Assembly (NCBI GenBank): GCA_047635255.1
Contig: JBLIIR010000004.1
Span: forward strand, 1 to 38,986
Length of the DNA: 38,986 nt
Source: Porticoccus sp047635255
GTDB taxonomy: Bacteria > Pseudomonadota > Gammaproteobacteria > Pseudomonadales > Porticoccaceae
Reading direction: 5' to 3'
How positions within the stretch are numbered: the first letter of the stretch is position 1; each line of letters begins with the position of its first letter. Position numbers and translations under genes: made by a program. Below are positions 1 to 8,396 of the stretch, in pieces. Below the pieces are notes generated by a model. It was not told the DNA's origin and searched no databases. It saw only the letters and a list, made by a program, of their open reading frames with translations.

Positions 1-41
1 TAAAGCCAGCTGATAAATCAACGGAAAAGGAGAGTAAATAA
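1..41 (+). CDS. rpsF: C-terminal tail of upstream gene, probably ribosomal protein S6 (partial)
   Basis: Frame 3 is open from the window edge and reads KPADKSTEKESK before a TAA at 39-41. That stop overlaps the rpsR start as TAATG. A charged, lysine- and glutamate-rich tail directly before rpsR is what the C-terminus of bS6 looks like in many proteobacteria, and rpsF is the usual gene at this place. Only twelve codons are visible, so the identity rests on position rather than on homology. The overlap suggests translational coupling to rpsR, whose Shine-Dalgarno sequence (AGGAG at about 28-32) lies inside this tail. Confidence 0.5.
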   Translation, partial: KPADKSTEKESK

Positions 42-271
42 TGGCTCGATTCAACCGTCGTCGTAAGTTCTGTCGTTTTAGCGTCGAAGGCGCTGACCAG
101 ATAGACTATAAGGATCTTGAGATGCTAAAACAGTATATTTCTGAAACAGGGAAAATTGTACCAAGTCGTATTACTGGCACCAAAGCTAAGTATCAGAGGC
201 AACTGTCAACTGCTATCAAGCGTGCTCGTTATGTGGCACTACTGCCTTATACCGACAGTCACAGCGGGTAG
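41..271 (+). CDS. rpsR: 30S ribosomal protein S18 (bS18)
   Basis: This 76-residue protein is full length for bS18, a small basic protein of the 30S platform that contacts bS6 and 16S rRNA. The sequence shows the family's typical order: a basic N-terminus with RRRKFCRF, a central YKDLEMLKQYISETGKIVPSRITGT segment (split here only for description) and a basic C-terminus with IKRARYVALLPY. An AGGAG ribosome binding site precedes the ATG by eight bases. It sits between the probable rpsF end and a DUF2232 gene 13 bases downstream, as in many gammaproteobacteria, and is almost certainly co-transcribed with them and with rplI. Confidence 0.98.
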   Translation: MARFNRRRKFCRFSVEGADQIDYKDLEMLKQYISETGKIVPSRITGTKAKYQRQLSTAIKRARYVALLPYTDSHSG

Positions 272-284
272 AAGAGATTCTCTG

Positions 285-1130
285 ATGCGGGCCTTAGCTG
301 AATTTATTATGCGCGGCCGTATGCAAGCTGGATTAGTTGCTTTTTTTGGCAACCTTGTCCCCTTTATTTCTCCGGCTGCAGTTTCTCTGGTTACGTTAAC
401 TAGAGGGTCATCAGAAGGATTTTTATTGGCACTCTGGGCGCTAATGCCATTACTAGTAATCCTCTTTACCAGTAACGACGCTAACGCTATCGTGACGCTG
501 CTATCTATTGTAAGTGTTGTCTGTGTATGGCTAGCCTCAGAGTTAATGAGGTTGAGATCTTCATGGCCTGAGGTGCTGATTTTTATTGTAGCAATGAGCG
601 CTATATCAACTATATTGATGGCTATTTTTTTTGCTGATAAGTTGACGGTATTGGAAACCTTGATTGCAGATTTTTTCAAAGGGACTCAGCAGTACGAAAA
701 TAAATTTGTAATAGGTAGAAATTTTTTAGTTGGTATTGCTGGCTATGTCGTTGCCCTAACTTCAGTTTTTTCGTTGATGTTAGGCCGTTGGTGGCAGGCA
801 GCACTTTATAATCCTGGTGGATTTAAGCTAGAGTTTCATCAATTGCGATTTAGTGTGACATCCTCTGTTATTATTTTAGCGGGAATGTTTATTTTTGAGT
901 ATTTTTTGCAAGACTGTTCGAGCTGGGCAAGCTTATTAAGCTTGCCGTTAATGCTAAGTGGAATCGCCTTATTGCATTACAGTGTGACGTTCTTTCAATT
1001 AAATAGTTATTGGTTGCTCGTTTTTTATGTGGCGCTCTTATTTTTGAGTCCATTAAGTATTATGCTAGTCGGGGTTGGATTCCTGGACAGTATTTTTAAT
1101 ATACGCTCACGATTGAGTAAACATCATTAA
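285..1130 (+). CDS. DUF2232 multi-pass inner membrane protein
   Basis: A 281-residue hydrophobic protein with roughly seven or eight membrane segments separated by short loops. DUF2232 (YybS-like) membrane proteins commonly lie between rpsR and rplI in gammaproteobacteria, and both position and character fit that family. Its biochemical role is unknown. The open frame extends upstream to 156, but that part lies inside rpsR in another frame. The ATG at 285 (protein starting MRALAEFIMRGR) lies 13 bases after the rpsR stop, with a weak GAAGAG upstream, and is the credible start. It is the only non-ribosomal member of the cluster; constitutive co-expression with S18 and L9 is inferred from spacing. 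Confidence 0.85.
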   Translation: MRALAEFIMRGRMQAGLVAFFGNLVPFISPAAVSLVTLTRGSSEGFLLALWALMPLLVILFTSNDANAIVTLLSIVSVVCVWLASELMRLRSSWPEVLIFIVAMSAISTILMAIFFADKLTVLETLIADFFKGTQQYENKFVIGRNFLVGIAGYVVALTSVFSLMLGRWWQAALYNPGGFKLEFHQLRFSVTSSVIILAGMFIFEYFLQDCSSWASLLSLPLMLSGIALLHYSVTFFQLNSYWLLVFYVALLFLSPLSIMLVGVGFLDSIFNIRSRLSKHH

Positions 1131-1189
1131 TGTGGATGTGTATTTTATTTTGCGCGACAAACAGGTTTAAATAATAGAGGATATCCGAG

Positions 1190-1642
1190 ATGGAAGTTAT
1201 TCTTCTGGAAAAAGTTGGAAATTTAGGAAAAATTGGCGATAAAGTTAATGTTAAGCCAGGTTATGGCCGCAATTACTTAGTGCCTAATGGCAAGGCAGTG
1301 TTTGCTACCTCAGCTAATATAGCTGATTTTGAAGCTCGTCGTTCTGAACTAGAAGCTGCTGCATCAGTTAGTCTTACTGAAGCAACTGTGCGTGCAGCTA
1401 AAATAGAGGCCATAGGCCCTGTGACCATCACTGCAGTTGCCGGGGAGGAAGGTAAGCTTTTCGGCTCTATTGGCACAAAAGATATTGCTGATGCAATAAT
1501 TGGTGCTGGCATTCAAATAGAGAAAAGCGAAGTAAAATTGCCTGATGGCTCTATACGAGAAATAGGCGAATTTGATATTTCTATCCAAGTGCACGCTGAT
1601 GTTACTCAGGTGTTGAAGCTTGTGGTTGCCGCTGAAGAATAG
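1190..1642 (+). CDS. rplI: 50S ribosomal protein L9 (bL9)
   Basis: Full-length bL9 at 150 residues. The N-terminal 23S rRNA-binding domain shows MEVILLEKVGNLGKIGD followed by VNVKPGYGRNYLVPNGKAV, the family signature. A long connecting helix spans about residues 40-75, and the C-terminal domain contains GKLFGSIGTKDI. In the ribosome L9 sits at the base of the L1 stalk and helps hold the reading frame. It lies 59 bases after the DUF2232 gene and ends the ribosomal transcription unit: a strong hairpin with a T-run follows at 1683-1724. Confidence 0.98.
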   Translation: MEVILLEKVGNLGKIGDKVNVKPGYGRNYLVPNGKAVFATSANIADFEARRSELEAAASVSLTEATVRAAKIEAIGPVTITAVAGEEGKLFGSIGTKDIADAIIGAGIQIEKSEVKLPDGSIREIGEFDISIQVHADVTQVLKLVVAAEE

Positions 1643-1682
1643 TTGCGACTATTCACTACTATGCCGATATCGGTAATAATAG

Positions 1683-1724
1683 GGCGCTGCACAGCTGTAT
1701 TCACTGTGTCTCAGTGCCTTTTTT
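1683..1724 (+). terminator. Rho-independent terminator after rplI
   Basis: A two-part hairpin is visible: GGCGCTG (1683-1689) pairs with CAGTGCC (1712-1718, one G-U pair), and inside it CACAG (1690-1694) pairs with CTGTG (1704-1708). Six T residues follow at 1719-1724. It ends the ribosomal unit 32 bases before dnaB, so dnaB needs its own promoter or read-through. Confidence 0.8.
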
Positions 1725-1755
1725 ATAGGCGGTAGTTCTTATAGGTAGTGTCATC

Positions 1756-3120
1756 ATGGTTAAGAATCAGACCATTGAAGAGAATCAATTGCCGCACTCG
1801 ATCGAGGCGGAGCAAGCTGTGCTCGGTGGTCTGATGCTGAGCAACGGGTCTTTTGATGCTGTTGCTGAACTTGTTGCCGAATCTGATTTTTTCTCTCAAG
1901 ACCATAGACTGATATTCCAGACCATGAGAGCTTTATCTGTTGAAAGCAGGCCGCTGGATGTTATCACCCTTTCTGAAACCCTTCAAAATACCAATGAGCT
2001 CGATCATGCTGGCGGCGCCTCTTATTTAGTGGAGCTTGCTAACAATACGCCTAGCTCGGCCAACGTCATAGCTTATGCTCAAATAGTTTTAGAGCGCTCA
2101 ATAATTCGACAGCTGATAACCGCAGCCAGCGATATTGTTAAAAAGGGCCACAACCCTCTTGGTTGGGATAGCAGTAAGCTCTTAGCTGATGCAGAAAAAA
2201 AGCTCGCTAATATTATAGAAAATAGACCTAAACTTGGTGGTTTTCAGGGCATCAACGCACTAATCGAGGAATCTTTAGAGCGTATAGACGAGCTATTCAA
2301 TAGTGAAGCTGATATTACAGGCCTAAGTACTGGCTTTGCAGAATTAGATAACATGACTTCCGGCTGGCAGAAATCAGACTTGGTTATCGTAGCGGGAAGA
2401 CCCTCTATGGGTAAAACCTCTTTTGCTATGAACATGGTTGAGCATGCGGTTTTAAATCAAGAAAAACCCGTACTTGTTTTTAGTATGGAAATGCCTGCCA
2501 ACCAATTAATAATTCGCATGATGTCATCTTTGGGGAAAATTGATCAGACTAAAATTCGCTCAGGAAACTTATCTGATGATGACTGGCCTAGATTAAGCAA
2601 AGCCGCGTCACGCCTCAAGGATAGGCCCCTCTATATTGATGACACGCCAGGCATTTCGCCGATGGAGCTGCGCAACAGGATTCGTCAGTTAGCCCGCGAA
2701 CATGGAGATATTGGTATGATCATGGTGGATTACTTGCAATTGATGAGCGGGAGCGTTCCCACTGAGAACCGTACTAACGAAATCACCCAAATTTCACGAG
2801 AGTTAAAAAATATAGCTCGCGAGTTTAACTGCCCTGTTTTAGCTTTATCCCAGCTTAGTCGAAATGTGGAGCAGCGCCCCAACAAAAGGCCCATTAATTC
2901 AGATCTTCGTGAGTCTGGAGCAATTGAGCAAGATGCCGATGTTGTTGCGTTTATCTATCGTGATGAGGTTTACAACGAAGAAACTACTGAGAAGAAAGGG
3001 ATCGCTGAAATTATTATTGGCAAGCAAAGAAATGGGCCTATTGGCACCTGTGAGTTAACATTTATTGGCAAATATACTCGCTTTGAAAATCTCGCTAGAG
3101 ATTACTCTTCTGATCAGTAA
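1756..3120 (+). CDS. dnaB: Replicative DNA helicase DnaB
   Basis: DnaB is the hexameric 5'-3' helicase that unwinds DNA at the replication fork and recruits primase. The 454-residue length is normal. The N-terminal DnaB domain (about 15-115, with PHSIEAEQAVLGGLM) is followed by a linker and the RecA-like C-terminal ATPase domain, with Walker A GRPSMGKTS near residues 214-222, the MVDYLQLM Walker B strand and the LSQLSRNVEQR segment. No intein is present in the conserved motifs, where DnaB inteins often sit. In enterics dnaB is followed by alr; here panC follows after 17 bases. The GTGTCATCATG context gives no strong ribosome binding site. Confidence 0.98.
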   Translation: MVKNQTIEENQLPHSIEAEQAVLGGLMLSNGSFDAVAELVAESDFFSQDHRLIFQTMRALSVESRPLDVITLSETLQNTNELDHAGGASYLVELANNTPSSANVIAYAQIVLERSIIRQLITAASDIVKKGHNPLGWDSSKLLADAEKKLANIIENRPKLGGFQGINALIEESLERIDELFNSEADITGLSTGFAELDNMTSGWQKSDLVIVAGRPSMGKTSFAMNMVEHAVLNQEKPVLVFSMEMPANQLIIRMMSSLGKIDQTKIRSGNLSDDDWPRLSKAASRLKDRPLYIDDTPGISPMELRNRIRQLAREHGDIGMIMVDYLQLMSGSVPTENRTNEITQISRELKNIAREFNCPVLALSQLSRNVEQRPNKRPINSDLRESGAIEQDADVVAFIYRDEVYNEETTEKKGIAEIIIGKQRNGPIGTCELTFIGKYTRFENLARDYSSDQ

Positions 3121-3137
3121 GTATCTGGGGGCAAAGA

Positions 3138-3983
3138 ATGGAGATTTTTCGAACAATCAAAAGCATTAGATCGACCCTTGATGAGGCTCGACTTCAAGGA
3201 AAAAAAGTTGGCTTTGTTCCGACCATGGGAAACCTTCATCAGGGCCACATAGAGCTAATAAAAATAGCACAAAAGACAAGCGATGTAATCGTCTGCTCGA
3301 TTTTTGTTAATGGCCTTCAGTTTGGCTTGCATGAGGATTGGGATAAATACCCTAGGACTTTTCAAGCAGATTGTGAAAAACTACAAGAAGTATCATGTGA
3401 TGTGCTTTTTTATCCTGATGAAAATCAAATGTACCCTAATGGTTTGGATTCTCAGACACGAGTTGTCTGCTCTTCGATGACTGAATATCTCTGTGGCGCG
3501 AGCCGACCTGGACATTTTGAGGGAGTAACAACTGTAGTATCAAAATTATTGAATATCATTCAGCCTGACAAAATGATCCTAGGGAAAAAAGATTACCAGC
3601 AGTTGGCAATATTGCATCGTATGGTTGAAGATCTTTGTTTCCCGGTGAATATCGTTGAAGCTGCTATTCACCGGGAAACAGATGGTCTAGCCATGAGTTC
3701 GCGTAATGCTTACCTAACAATTTTAGAGCGCCACAATGCTGACCAGTTGCATAAAAGTTTGAGCTGGATTGCTGAAAAAATACGCTTAGGAGATAGAAAT
3801 TTTACGGCTCTTGAAAAAGAGGCAATTCAACAAATACATGAAGCAGGTTTTAAGCCTGACTATGTTTCTGTTTGTAACAGCAAAACACTTGAAATGGCGG
3901 AAACTGATGATGCAGATATCACTGTGTTAGGCGCTATGTATAGCTCCTCCGCTCGATTAATTGATAATATTTCCCTGAACTAG
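3138..3983 (+). CDS. panC: Pantothenate synthetase
   Basis: PanC joins pantoate and beta-alanine using ATP, the last step of vitamin B5 synthesis. The 281-residue protein carries the nucleotidyltransferase motif PTMGNLHQGH (28-37), the CGASRPGHFEGVTTVVSKL block, GKKDYQQL and DGLAMSSRNAYL. Several usually conserved positions differ: the common VNPxQF reads VNGLQF (57-62), and the C-terminal LGA-RLIDN segment carries an unusual MYSSSA insert. The residues expected to contact ATP and pantoate (H34, H37, Q61, KD, QQ, SR) are still there, so activity is likely. An 11-base gap to panD implies co-transcription. Two pathway genes in tandem after dnaB, without panB in view, is a lineage-specific arrangement. 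Confidence 0.95.
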   Translation: MEIFRTIKSIRSTLDEARLQGKKVGFVPTMGNLHQGHIELIKIAQKTSDVIVCSIFVNGLQFGLHEDWDKYPRTFQADCEKLQEVSCDVLFYPDENQMYPNGLDSQTRVVCSSMTEYLCGASRPGHFEGVTTVVSKLLNIIQPDKMILGKKDYQQLAILHRMVEDLCFPVNIVEAAIHRETDGLAMSSRNAYLTILERHNADQLHKSLSWIAEKIRLGDRNFTALEKEAIQQIHEAGFKPDYVSVCNSKTLEMAETDDADITVLGAMYSSSARLIDNISLN

Positions 3984-3994
3984 AGGAATAGACT

Positions 3995-4375
3995 ATGTTG
4001 AGCACTTTACTGAAAGCTAAGTTGCACATGGGTTCGATAAGCCACGCAGAGCTTTGGTATGACGGTTCATGTGCTATTGATTCTAATTTACTTGATCTTG
4101 CGGGGTTGAGTGAATTTGAACAAATTGATATTTATAATATTAATAACGGCGAACGGCTGACTACTTATATTATTAAAGCTGAAGCCGGCTCAGGTATCAT
4201 CTCGATGAATGGTGCAGCTGCGAGAAAGTGTCAGGTTGGTGATCGAATTATCATTGCTGCTTATGCCCAATATACGATAAATGAGGTTTTCGAGCACAAG
4301 CCAAGACTAGTTTATCTGCATGCAGATAACTCTGTTGACCGCACAACTAATACGATACCCGTCCAGATACTCTAG
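3995..4375 (+). CDS. panD: Aspartate 1-decarboxylase (pyruvoyl type)
   Basis: PanD converts L-aspartate to beta-alanine, the second substrate of PanC. It is made as an inactive precursor that cuts itself between Gly24 and Ser25 to form the pyruvoyl group; YDGSCAID with G24-S25 is visible. Lys9, the NGERLTTY segment and GIISMNGAAAR, which line the active site in this family, are also present. The 126-residue length is typical. It starts 11 bases after panC with a GAGGAATAGACT leader and is closed by a hairpin terminator at 4429-4458. Self-cleavage often needs a partner protein (PanM in enterics); none is seen here. Confidence 0.97.
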   Translation: MLSTLLKAKLHMGSISHAELWYDGSCAIDSNLLDLAGLSEFEQIDIYNINNGERLTTYIIKAEAGSGIISMNGAAARKCQVGDRIIIAAYAQYTINEVFEHKPRLVYLHADNSVDRTTNTIPVQIL

Positions 4376-4428
4376 CGTAGAATTAAGATTGCTAGTTGTC
4401 CTGCCATTGTTTGAAAAATAGCCATAAG

Positions 4429-4458
4429 ACCTCAAGCTAAAGACCTTGAGGTTTTTTT
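4429..4458 (+). terminator. Rho-independent terminator after panD
   Basis: ACCTCAAG (4429-4436) pairs perfectly with CTTGAGGT (4445-4452) around an 8-base loop and runs into seven T residues (4452-4458). It ends the dnaB-panC-panD unit. Confidence 0.85.
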
Positions 4459-4503
4459 GATAATTAGATAATTTCTCGTTAATAACTTACTAGGATTCTT
4501 TTA

Positions 4504-4989
4504 ATGCCTTCATTTGATATTGTTTCAGAAGTAGAACTAGAGGAAATTCGCAATGCCACAGATAACACTGTTCGTGAAATAGCTACACGTTTTGATTTTA
4601 GAGGTGTTGGTGCGCATGCTGAGTTTAATAATGGCGAGGTGATTCTTTCTGCTGAAGTCGACTTCCAGTGCCAGCAGTTGTTAGATATGTTGCGAGGAAA
4701 TTTAGTGAGAAGAAAGATTGACCCTTATGTTATTGATCCCGAGGAAAAATCACTGCACAGTGGAAAAACGTTTTCTTTGAAGGTTCGGTTTAAGCAGGGA
4801 ATCGATCAATTAATGGCCAAAAGAATCACTAGATTAGTAAAAGATGCGAAGATAAAGGTTCAGTCTGCTATTCAGGGTGAAAAGTTACGAGTTACCGGTA
4901 AAAATAGGGATGACCTGCAAGCTGTCATTGCACTAATTCGCAGTGCAGATCTTGGCCAACCCTTTCAGTTTGATAATTTTAGAGATTAA
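4504..4989 (+). CDS. yajQ: YajQ family nucleotide-binding protein (DUF520)
   Basis: YajQ proteins are small cytoplasmic proteins with two tandem ferredoxin-like folds. Some members (Xanthomonas, Pseudomonas) bind cyclic di-GMP and act with a transcription factor; others have only been shown to bind nucleotides or RNA. The 161 residues fit the family, starting MPSFDIVSEVELEEIRNA, with EIATRFDFRG near residue 25-35 and VQSAIQGEKLRVTGKNRDDLQ near the end (divided for description). It is a lone gene between the panD terminator and acs. The family call is secure; which ligand it binds in this organism is not visible. Confidence 0.93.
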   Translation: MPSFDIVSEVELEEIRNATDNTVREIATRFDFRGVGAHAEFNNGEVILSAEVDFQCQQLLDMLRGNLVRRKIDPYVIDPEEKSLHSGKTFSLKVRFKQGIDQLMAKRITRLVKDAKIKVQSAIQGEKLRVTGKNRDDLQAVIALIRSADLGQPFQFDNFRD

Positions 4990-5080
4990 TTTAATTTGTA
5001 TGACGTGTTGTGTAAATTGACAGATATTAGTGATGGTAATTTGAGCTCTAAGATAAGAAATTATAGCGGGGGAGTGATCA

Positions 5081-7018
5081 ATGTCAGAAGTCAAAGTGTA
5101 TCCTGCTCATAAGGAATTTGCAGGCAAAGCTCATATAAATCTTGAGATGTATGAAGAAATGTATCGTGAGTCTATAGACAGTCCAGATAATTTTTGGTCC
5201 AAACAAGCAAAAGATTTTTTAGATTGGAGAAAACCTTGGGATCAAGTTAATTCTTATGATTTTGATACAGGTGAAGCTGCTTGGTTTGCTGGAGGCGGGT
5301 TAAATGCCACAGTTAACTGCATTGATAGGCACTTGGCTACCAAAGGAAATCAAACGGCCATTATTTGGGAAGGTGATAATCCTAAAAATAGCCAAAAAAT
5401 TACCTATCAAAAACTAAGCGACCAAGTAAATAAATTAGCCAATGTGCTTAGATCTCGCAATGTACAAAAGGGAGATAGAGTGTGTATTTATATGCCTATG
5501 ATCCCAGAAGCAGTTTATGCAATGCTTGCTTGCGCACGCATTGGTGCCATTCACTCTGTAGTTTTTGGTGGATTTTCACCAGATGCCCTGAAGGATCGTA
5601 TTCTTGATTCCGACTGCCAGGTAGTCATTACAGCTGACGAAGGGGTTAGGGGTGGACGTAATATTTCTTTGAAGGCTAATGCTGATGCTGCTATCAGCCA
5701 TTGCCCTTTGGTTCATACCTGCTTGGTTGTTGCCCGTACTCACGGTGTAATTGATTGGTCGGAAGGTAGAGATGTCTGTTATCACAAGGCAATGGCGGAT
5801 GCAGAAATATACTGTGAGCCTGAATGGATGGACGCCGAAGACCCTTTATTTATCCTCTATACTTCAGGTTCTACAGGGAAACCAAAAGGCGTCCTGCATA
5901 CAACGGCAGGATATCTGTTGCAGGCTGCTATGACGCACAAATATGTCTTTGATTACAAAGATGGAGATGTTTATTGGTGTACCGCAGATGTTGGTTGGAT
6001 TACTGGGCATAGTTACATTGTCTATGGGCCATTATGTAATGGGGCAATAACATTAATTTTCGAAGGAATTCCAACCTATCCAGACGCATCTCGTTTTTGG
6101 CAGGTTGTGGATAAACATCAAGTGACAATTTTTTATACGGCCCCAACGGCAATTCGCACACTATTGGGCGCAGGTGACGAATTTGTGCTAAGTACAGATC
6201 GCAGCTCTTTGCGTTTGCTGGGAACAGTAGGAGAGCCTATCAACCCAGAAGCTTGGGAGTGGTATTACAAGACCATTGGTGAATCTAGGTGCCCCATTGT
6301 TGACACTTGGTGGCAAACAGAGACGGGGGCTCATATGCTGACTCCATTACCTGGCGTTCATGACATGAAACCGGGTTGCGCAACCGCCCCTTTTTTTGGT
6401 GTACAACCTGTATTACTAGACAATGAAGGTTGTTTAATTGAAGGTCCCGGAGAGGGAAATTTAGCGATCAAATCTTCATGGCCATCCCAAATTCGTGGCG
6501 TATATGGCGATATGCTCCGTTTTCAAGATATCTATTTTTCGTTATTTCCGGGCTATTACTTTACGGGAGATGGGGCGCGTCGCGATAAAGATGGACACTA
6601 CTGGATTACCGGTCGAGTAGATGATGTCTTGAACGTATCAGGACACCGCATGGGTACGGCTGAGATCGAAAGCGCACTGATGCTTCATTCTGATCTAGCG
6701 GAGGCAGCAGTAGTAGGATGCCCTCATGCTATAAAAGGCCAAATCATATATGCATATATAACACTAATGTCTGGAATAAAATCGTCAGATAATTTGCATG
6801 CTGAACTGTTAGCTATTTGTAGGAAAGAGATAGGCTCCTTTGCGAAACCAGATCAGATCCAGCTGGCACCCGGGTTACCAAAAACTCGTTCAGGTAAAAT
6901 TATGCGTCGAATTTTGCGTAAAATAGCAGCTAATGAGATAGATAATCTTGGTGATATTTCAACACTGGCAGATCCTTCTGTAGTCAAGGATTTGATTAAA
7001 AACCGACTGAATCAATAG
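5081..7018 (+). CDS. acs: Acetyl-CoA synthetase (AMP-forming)
   Basis: Acs activates acetate to acetyl-AMP and then acetyl-CoA, feeding the TCA and glyoxylate cycles. The 645-residue length matches the family. The phosphate-binding loop YTSGSTGKPKG is at 260-270, the acetate-pocket region contains DTWWQTETGAH, the hinge region contains TGRVDDVLNVSGH, and the C-terminal acetylation-type lysine lies in KTRSGKIMRR (about Lys606). The tryptophan in DTWWQTE favours acetate over propionate, as known for Acs versus longer-chain relatives. A GGGGGAG ribosome binding site precedes the ATG. It has its own 91-base upstream gap after yajQ; regulation is not evident from the sequence. Confidence 0.96.
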   Translation: MSEVKVYPAHKEFAGKAHINLEMYEEMYRESIDSPDNFWSKQAKDFLDWRKPWDQVNSYDFDTGEAAWFAGGGLNATVNCIDRHLATKGNQTAIIWEGDNPKNSQKITYQKLSDQVNKLANVLRSRNVQKGDRVCIYMPMIPEAVYAMLACARIGAIHSVVFGGFSPDALKDRILDSDCQVVITADEGVRGGRNISLKANADAAISHCPLVHTCLVVARTHGVIDWSEGRDVCYHKAMADAEIYCEPEWMDAEDPLFILYTSGSTGKPKGVLHTTAGYLLQAAMTHKYVFDYKDGDVYWCTADVGWITGHSYIVYGPLCNGAITLIFEGIPTYPDASRFWQVVDKHQVTIFYTAPTAIRTLLGAGDEFVLSTDRSSLRLLGTVGEPINPEAWEWYYKTIGESRCPIVDTWWQTETGAHMLTPLPGVHDMKPGCATAPFFGVQPVLLDNEGCLIEGPGEGNLAIKSSWPSQIRGVYGDMLRFQDIYFSLFPGYYFTGDGARRDKDGHYWITGRVDDVLNVSGHRMGTAEIESALMLHSDLAEAAVVGCPHAIKGQIIYAYITLMSGIKSSDNLHAELLAICRKEIGSFAKPDQIQLAPGLPKTRSGKIMRRILRKIAANEIDNLGDISTLADPSVVKDLIKNRLNQ

Positions 7019-7071
7019 ATTTTGACTCAAATATTTTCAGTATAAATTATTTTTAGGGAGATAATAGTGAT

Positions 7072-7791
7072 ATGGGTAGAGCCTATCAGAACCGCAAAGA
7101 GTCTATGGCAAAAACTTCGGATATGAAGGCTAAAGTATATAGCCGTTATGGTCGAGAAATTTATGTCAGCGCTAAGTCTGGAGGCGTAGAGCCTAGTAAT
7201 AATTTATCATTGCGTAGTTTGATTGATCGAGCTAAAAAAGATCAAGTTCCAACGCATGTGATTGATAAGGCTATCGAAAAAGCCAAAGGCGGAACTGGCG
7301 AAGATTTTTTTTCTGCTCGCTATGAAGGTTATGGTCCAGGTGGTAGCATAGCCATTATTGAGTGTCTGACAGACAACCCTAATAGAACGTTTGGTGATGT
7401 TCGTCTTGCGTTTACCAAGACTGACTGCAAGATTGGCACGCAGGGTAGCGTGGCTCATCAATTTGATCATGTAGCTATTTTTGTGTTTGATTTTGATAAT
7501 GAAGAAACTGCTTTTGATGGCCTAATGGCTGAGGATATAGATATCACTGATATTGAGTATGATGATGGAAAAGTATCTGTTTTTGTTTTACACACAGATT
7601 ACTTTAAAGCAAAACAGGCGTTGTTAAATAGCTGCGGCGAGGTAGATTTTGAGGTTGATGAAGTGCAGTTTATTTCGCATGATTATGTCTCTCTTGAGGA
7701 TGATGACACTGTTTTGTTTGATAAATTTATGACAATGCTAAACGAGTTAGATGATGTCCAACAGGTGTATCATAATGTTAAATTATTGTAA
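7072..7791 (+). CDS. YebC/PmpR family protein, YeeN type
   Basis: YebC-family proteins are cytoplasmic; some act as DNA-binding regulators and some have more recently been linked to translation of difficult peptide stretches. This 239-residue member has the N-terminal MGRAYQNRK with lysine-rich helix, KAIEKAKGG near residue 65, and the RYEGYGPGG-IAIIECLTDNPNRT block. The N-terminus resembles the YeeN branch (which starts MGRKW...) more than canonical YebC (MAGHSKW). The second half is acidic, with several EDD/DDD clusters. An AGGGAG lies about 11 bases upstream of the ATG, a longer spacing than ideal. A bidirectional hairpin terminator follows at 7803. Confidence 0.9.
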   Translation: MGRAYQNRKESMAKTSDMKAKVYSRYGREIYVSAKSGGVEPSNNLSLRSLIDRAKKDQVPTHVIDKAIEKAKGGTGEDFFSARYEGYGPGGSIAIIECLTDNPNRTFGDVRLAFTKTDCKIGTQGSVAHQFDHVAIFVFDFDNEETAFDGLMAEDIDITDIEYDDGKVSVFVLHTDYFKAKQALLNSCGEVDFEVDEVQFISHDYVSLEDDDTVLFDKFMTMLNELDDVQQVYHNVKLL

Positions 7792-7802
7792 TTATTAATA
7801 AT

Positions 7803-7831
7803 AAAAAAGCCCTGCAATGCAGGGCTTTTTT
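7803..7831. terminator. Bidirectional terminator between the YebC-type gene and ppa
   Basis: GCCCTGC (7809-7815) and GCAGGGC (7819-7825) form a perfect stem around AAT, flanked by six A residues (7803-7808) on the left and six T residues (7826-7831) on the right. It can therefore work in both directions, serving the plus-strand YebC-type gene and minus-strand ppa. Confidence 0.9.
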
Positions 7832-7859
7832 ATTTGGGTTAGAGTGCTGTTTTTGGCGC

Positions 7860-8396
7860 TTAAGATGCCTCTTGAAGATATCGTTCACGTGATGCGTTGA
7901 TTTCAAGACACGCAGCTGCTACGTTATCCCACCCTTCCACTTTAACCCATTTTCCTGCCTCAAGGGTCTTGTAATTTTCAAAATAGTGTTGAATTTGCTT
8001 GATCAAAAGTTCTGGCAGGTCACTAATTTCACTCACATTATCATATAGCTTGGTCAGTTTAGTGTGAGGGACAGCCAGCAGTTTTGCGTCGACACCAGAT
8101 TCGTCTGACATCTTTAGCACACCAACAGGTCGACTGCGAATTACTGCGCCCGGTATTACAGGGTAAGGGGTAACCACTAATACATCCAGAGGATCGCCGT
8201 CTTCAGATAATGTTTGAGGGATATAGCCATAGTTTGCCGGATAAAACATTGGCGTGGCTACGAATCGATCGACAAAAATAGCATCCGCATCTTTGTCGAC
8301 CTCATATTTAATAGGATCATGGTTGGCTGGTATTTCTATAACCACATTAATATCATTGGGAAGGTCTTTGCCAGCAGGGATCTTGTTGTAGCTCAT
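7860..8396 (-). CDS. ppa: Inorganic pyrophosphatase (family I)
   Basis: Ppa hydrolyses pyrophosphate to phosphate in the cytoplasm and so drives biosynthetic reactions. The 178-residue protein shows the family I pattern: EIPANHDPIKYEVDK near the N-terminus, FYPANYGYIPQT, and the acidic metal-binding signature DGDPLDVLV, with later KVEGWDN. Length is typical. The ATG at 8396 is the family start (MSYNKIPAGKDLP). It is transcribed away from the thiamine operon; a TATAAT on the minus strand at 8497-8492 may be its -10 box but lacks a convincing -35, and an AATGCG/CGCATT hairpin (8433-8450) lies in the presumed leader. Confidence 0.97.
   Translation of the reverse strand: MSYNKIPAGKDLPNDINVVIEIPANHDPIKYEVDKDADAIFVDRFVATPMFYPANYGYIPQTLSEDGDPLDVLVVTPYPVIPGAVIRSRPVGVLKMSDESGVDAKLLAVPHTKLTKLYDNVSEISDLPELLIKQIQHYFENYKTLEAGKWVKVEGWDNVAAACLEINASRERYLQEAS

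Noticed and set aside
239..679. 146-codon minus-strand open frame opposite the DUF2232 gene
   Set aside because: It lies wholly within a well-placed membrane-protein gene, lacks a ribosome binding site, and its product has no recognisable motif; a mirror of the hydrophobic coding strand.
5017..5022. Consensus TTGACA upstream of acs as a -35 box
   Set aside because: No acceptable -10 hexamer lies 16-18 bases downstream.
5081..7018. Propionyl-CoA synthetase (PrpE) instead of Acs
   Set aside because: The DTWWQTETGAH segment with its tryptophan and the overall length fit acetate-specific Acs; no prp genes are near.
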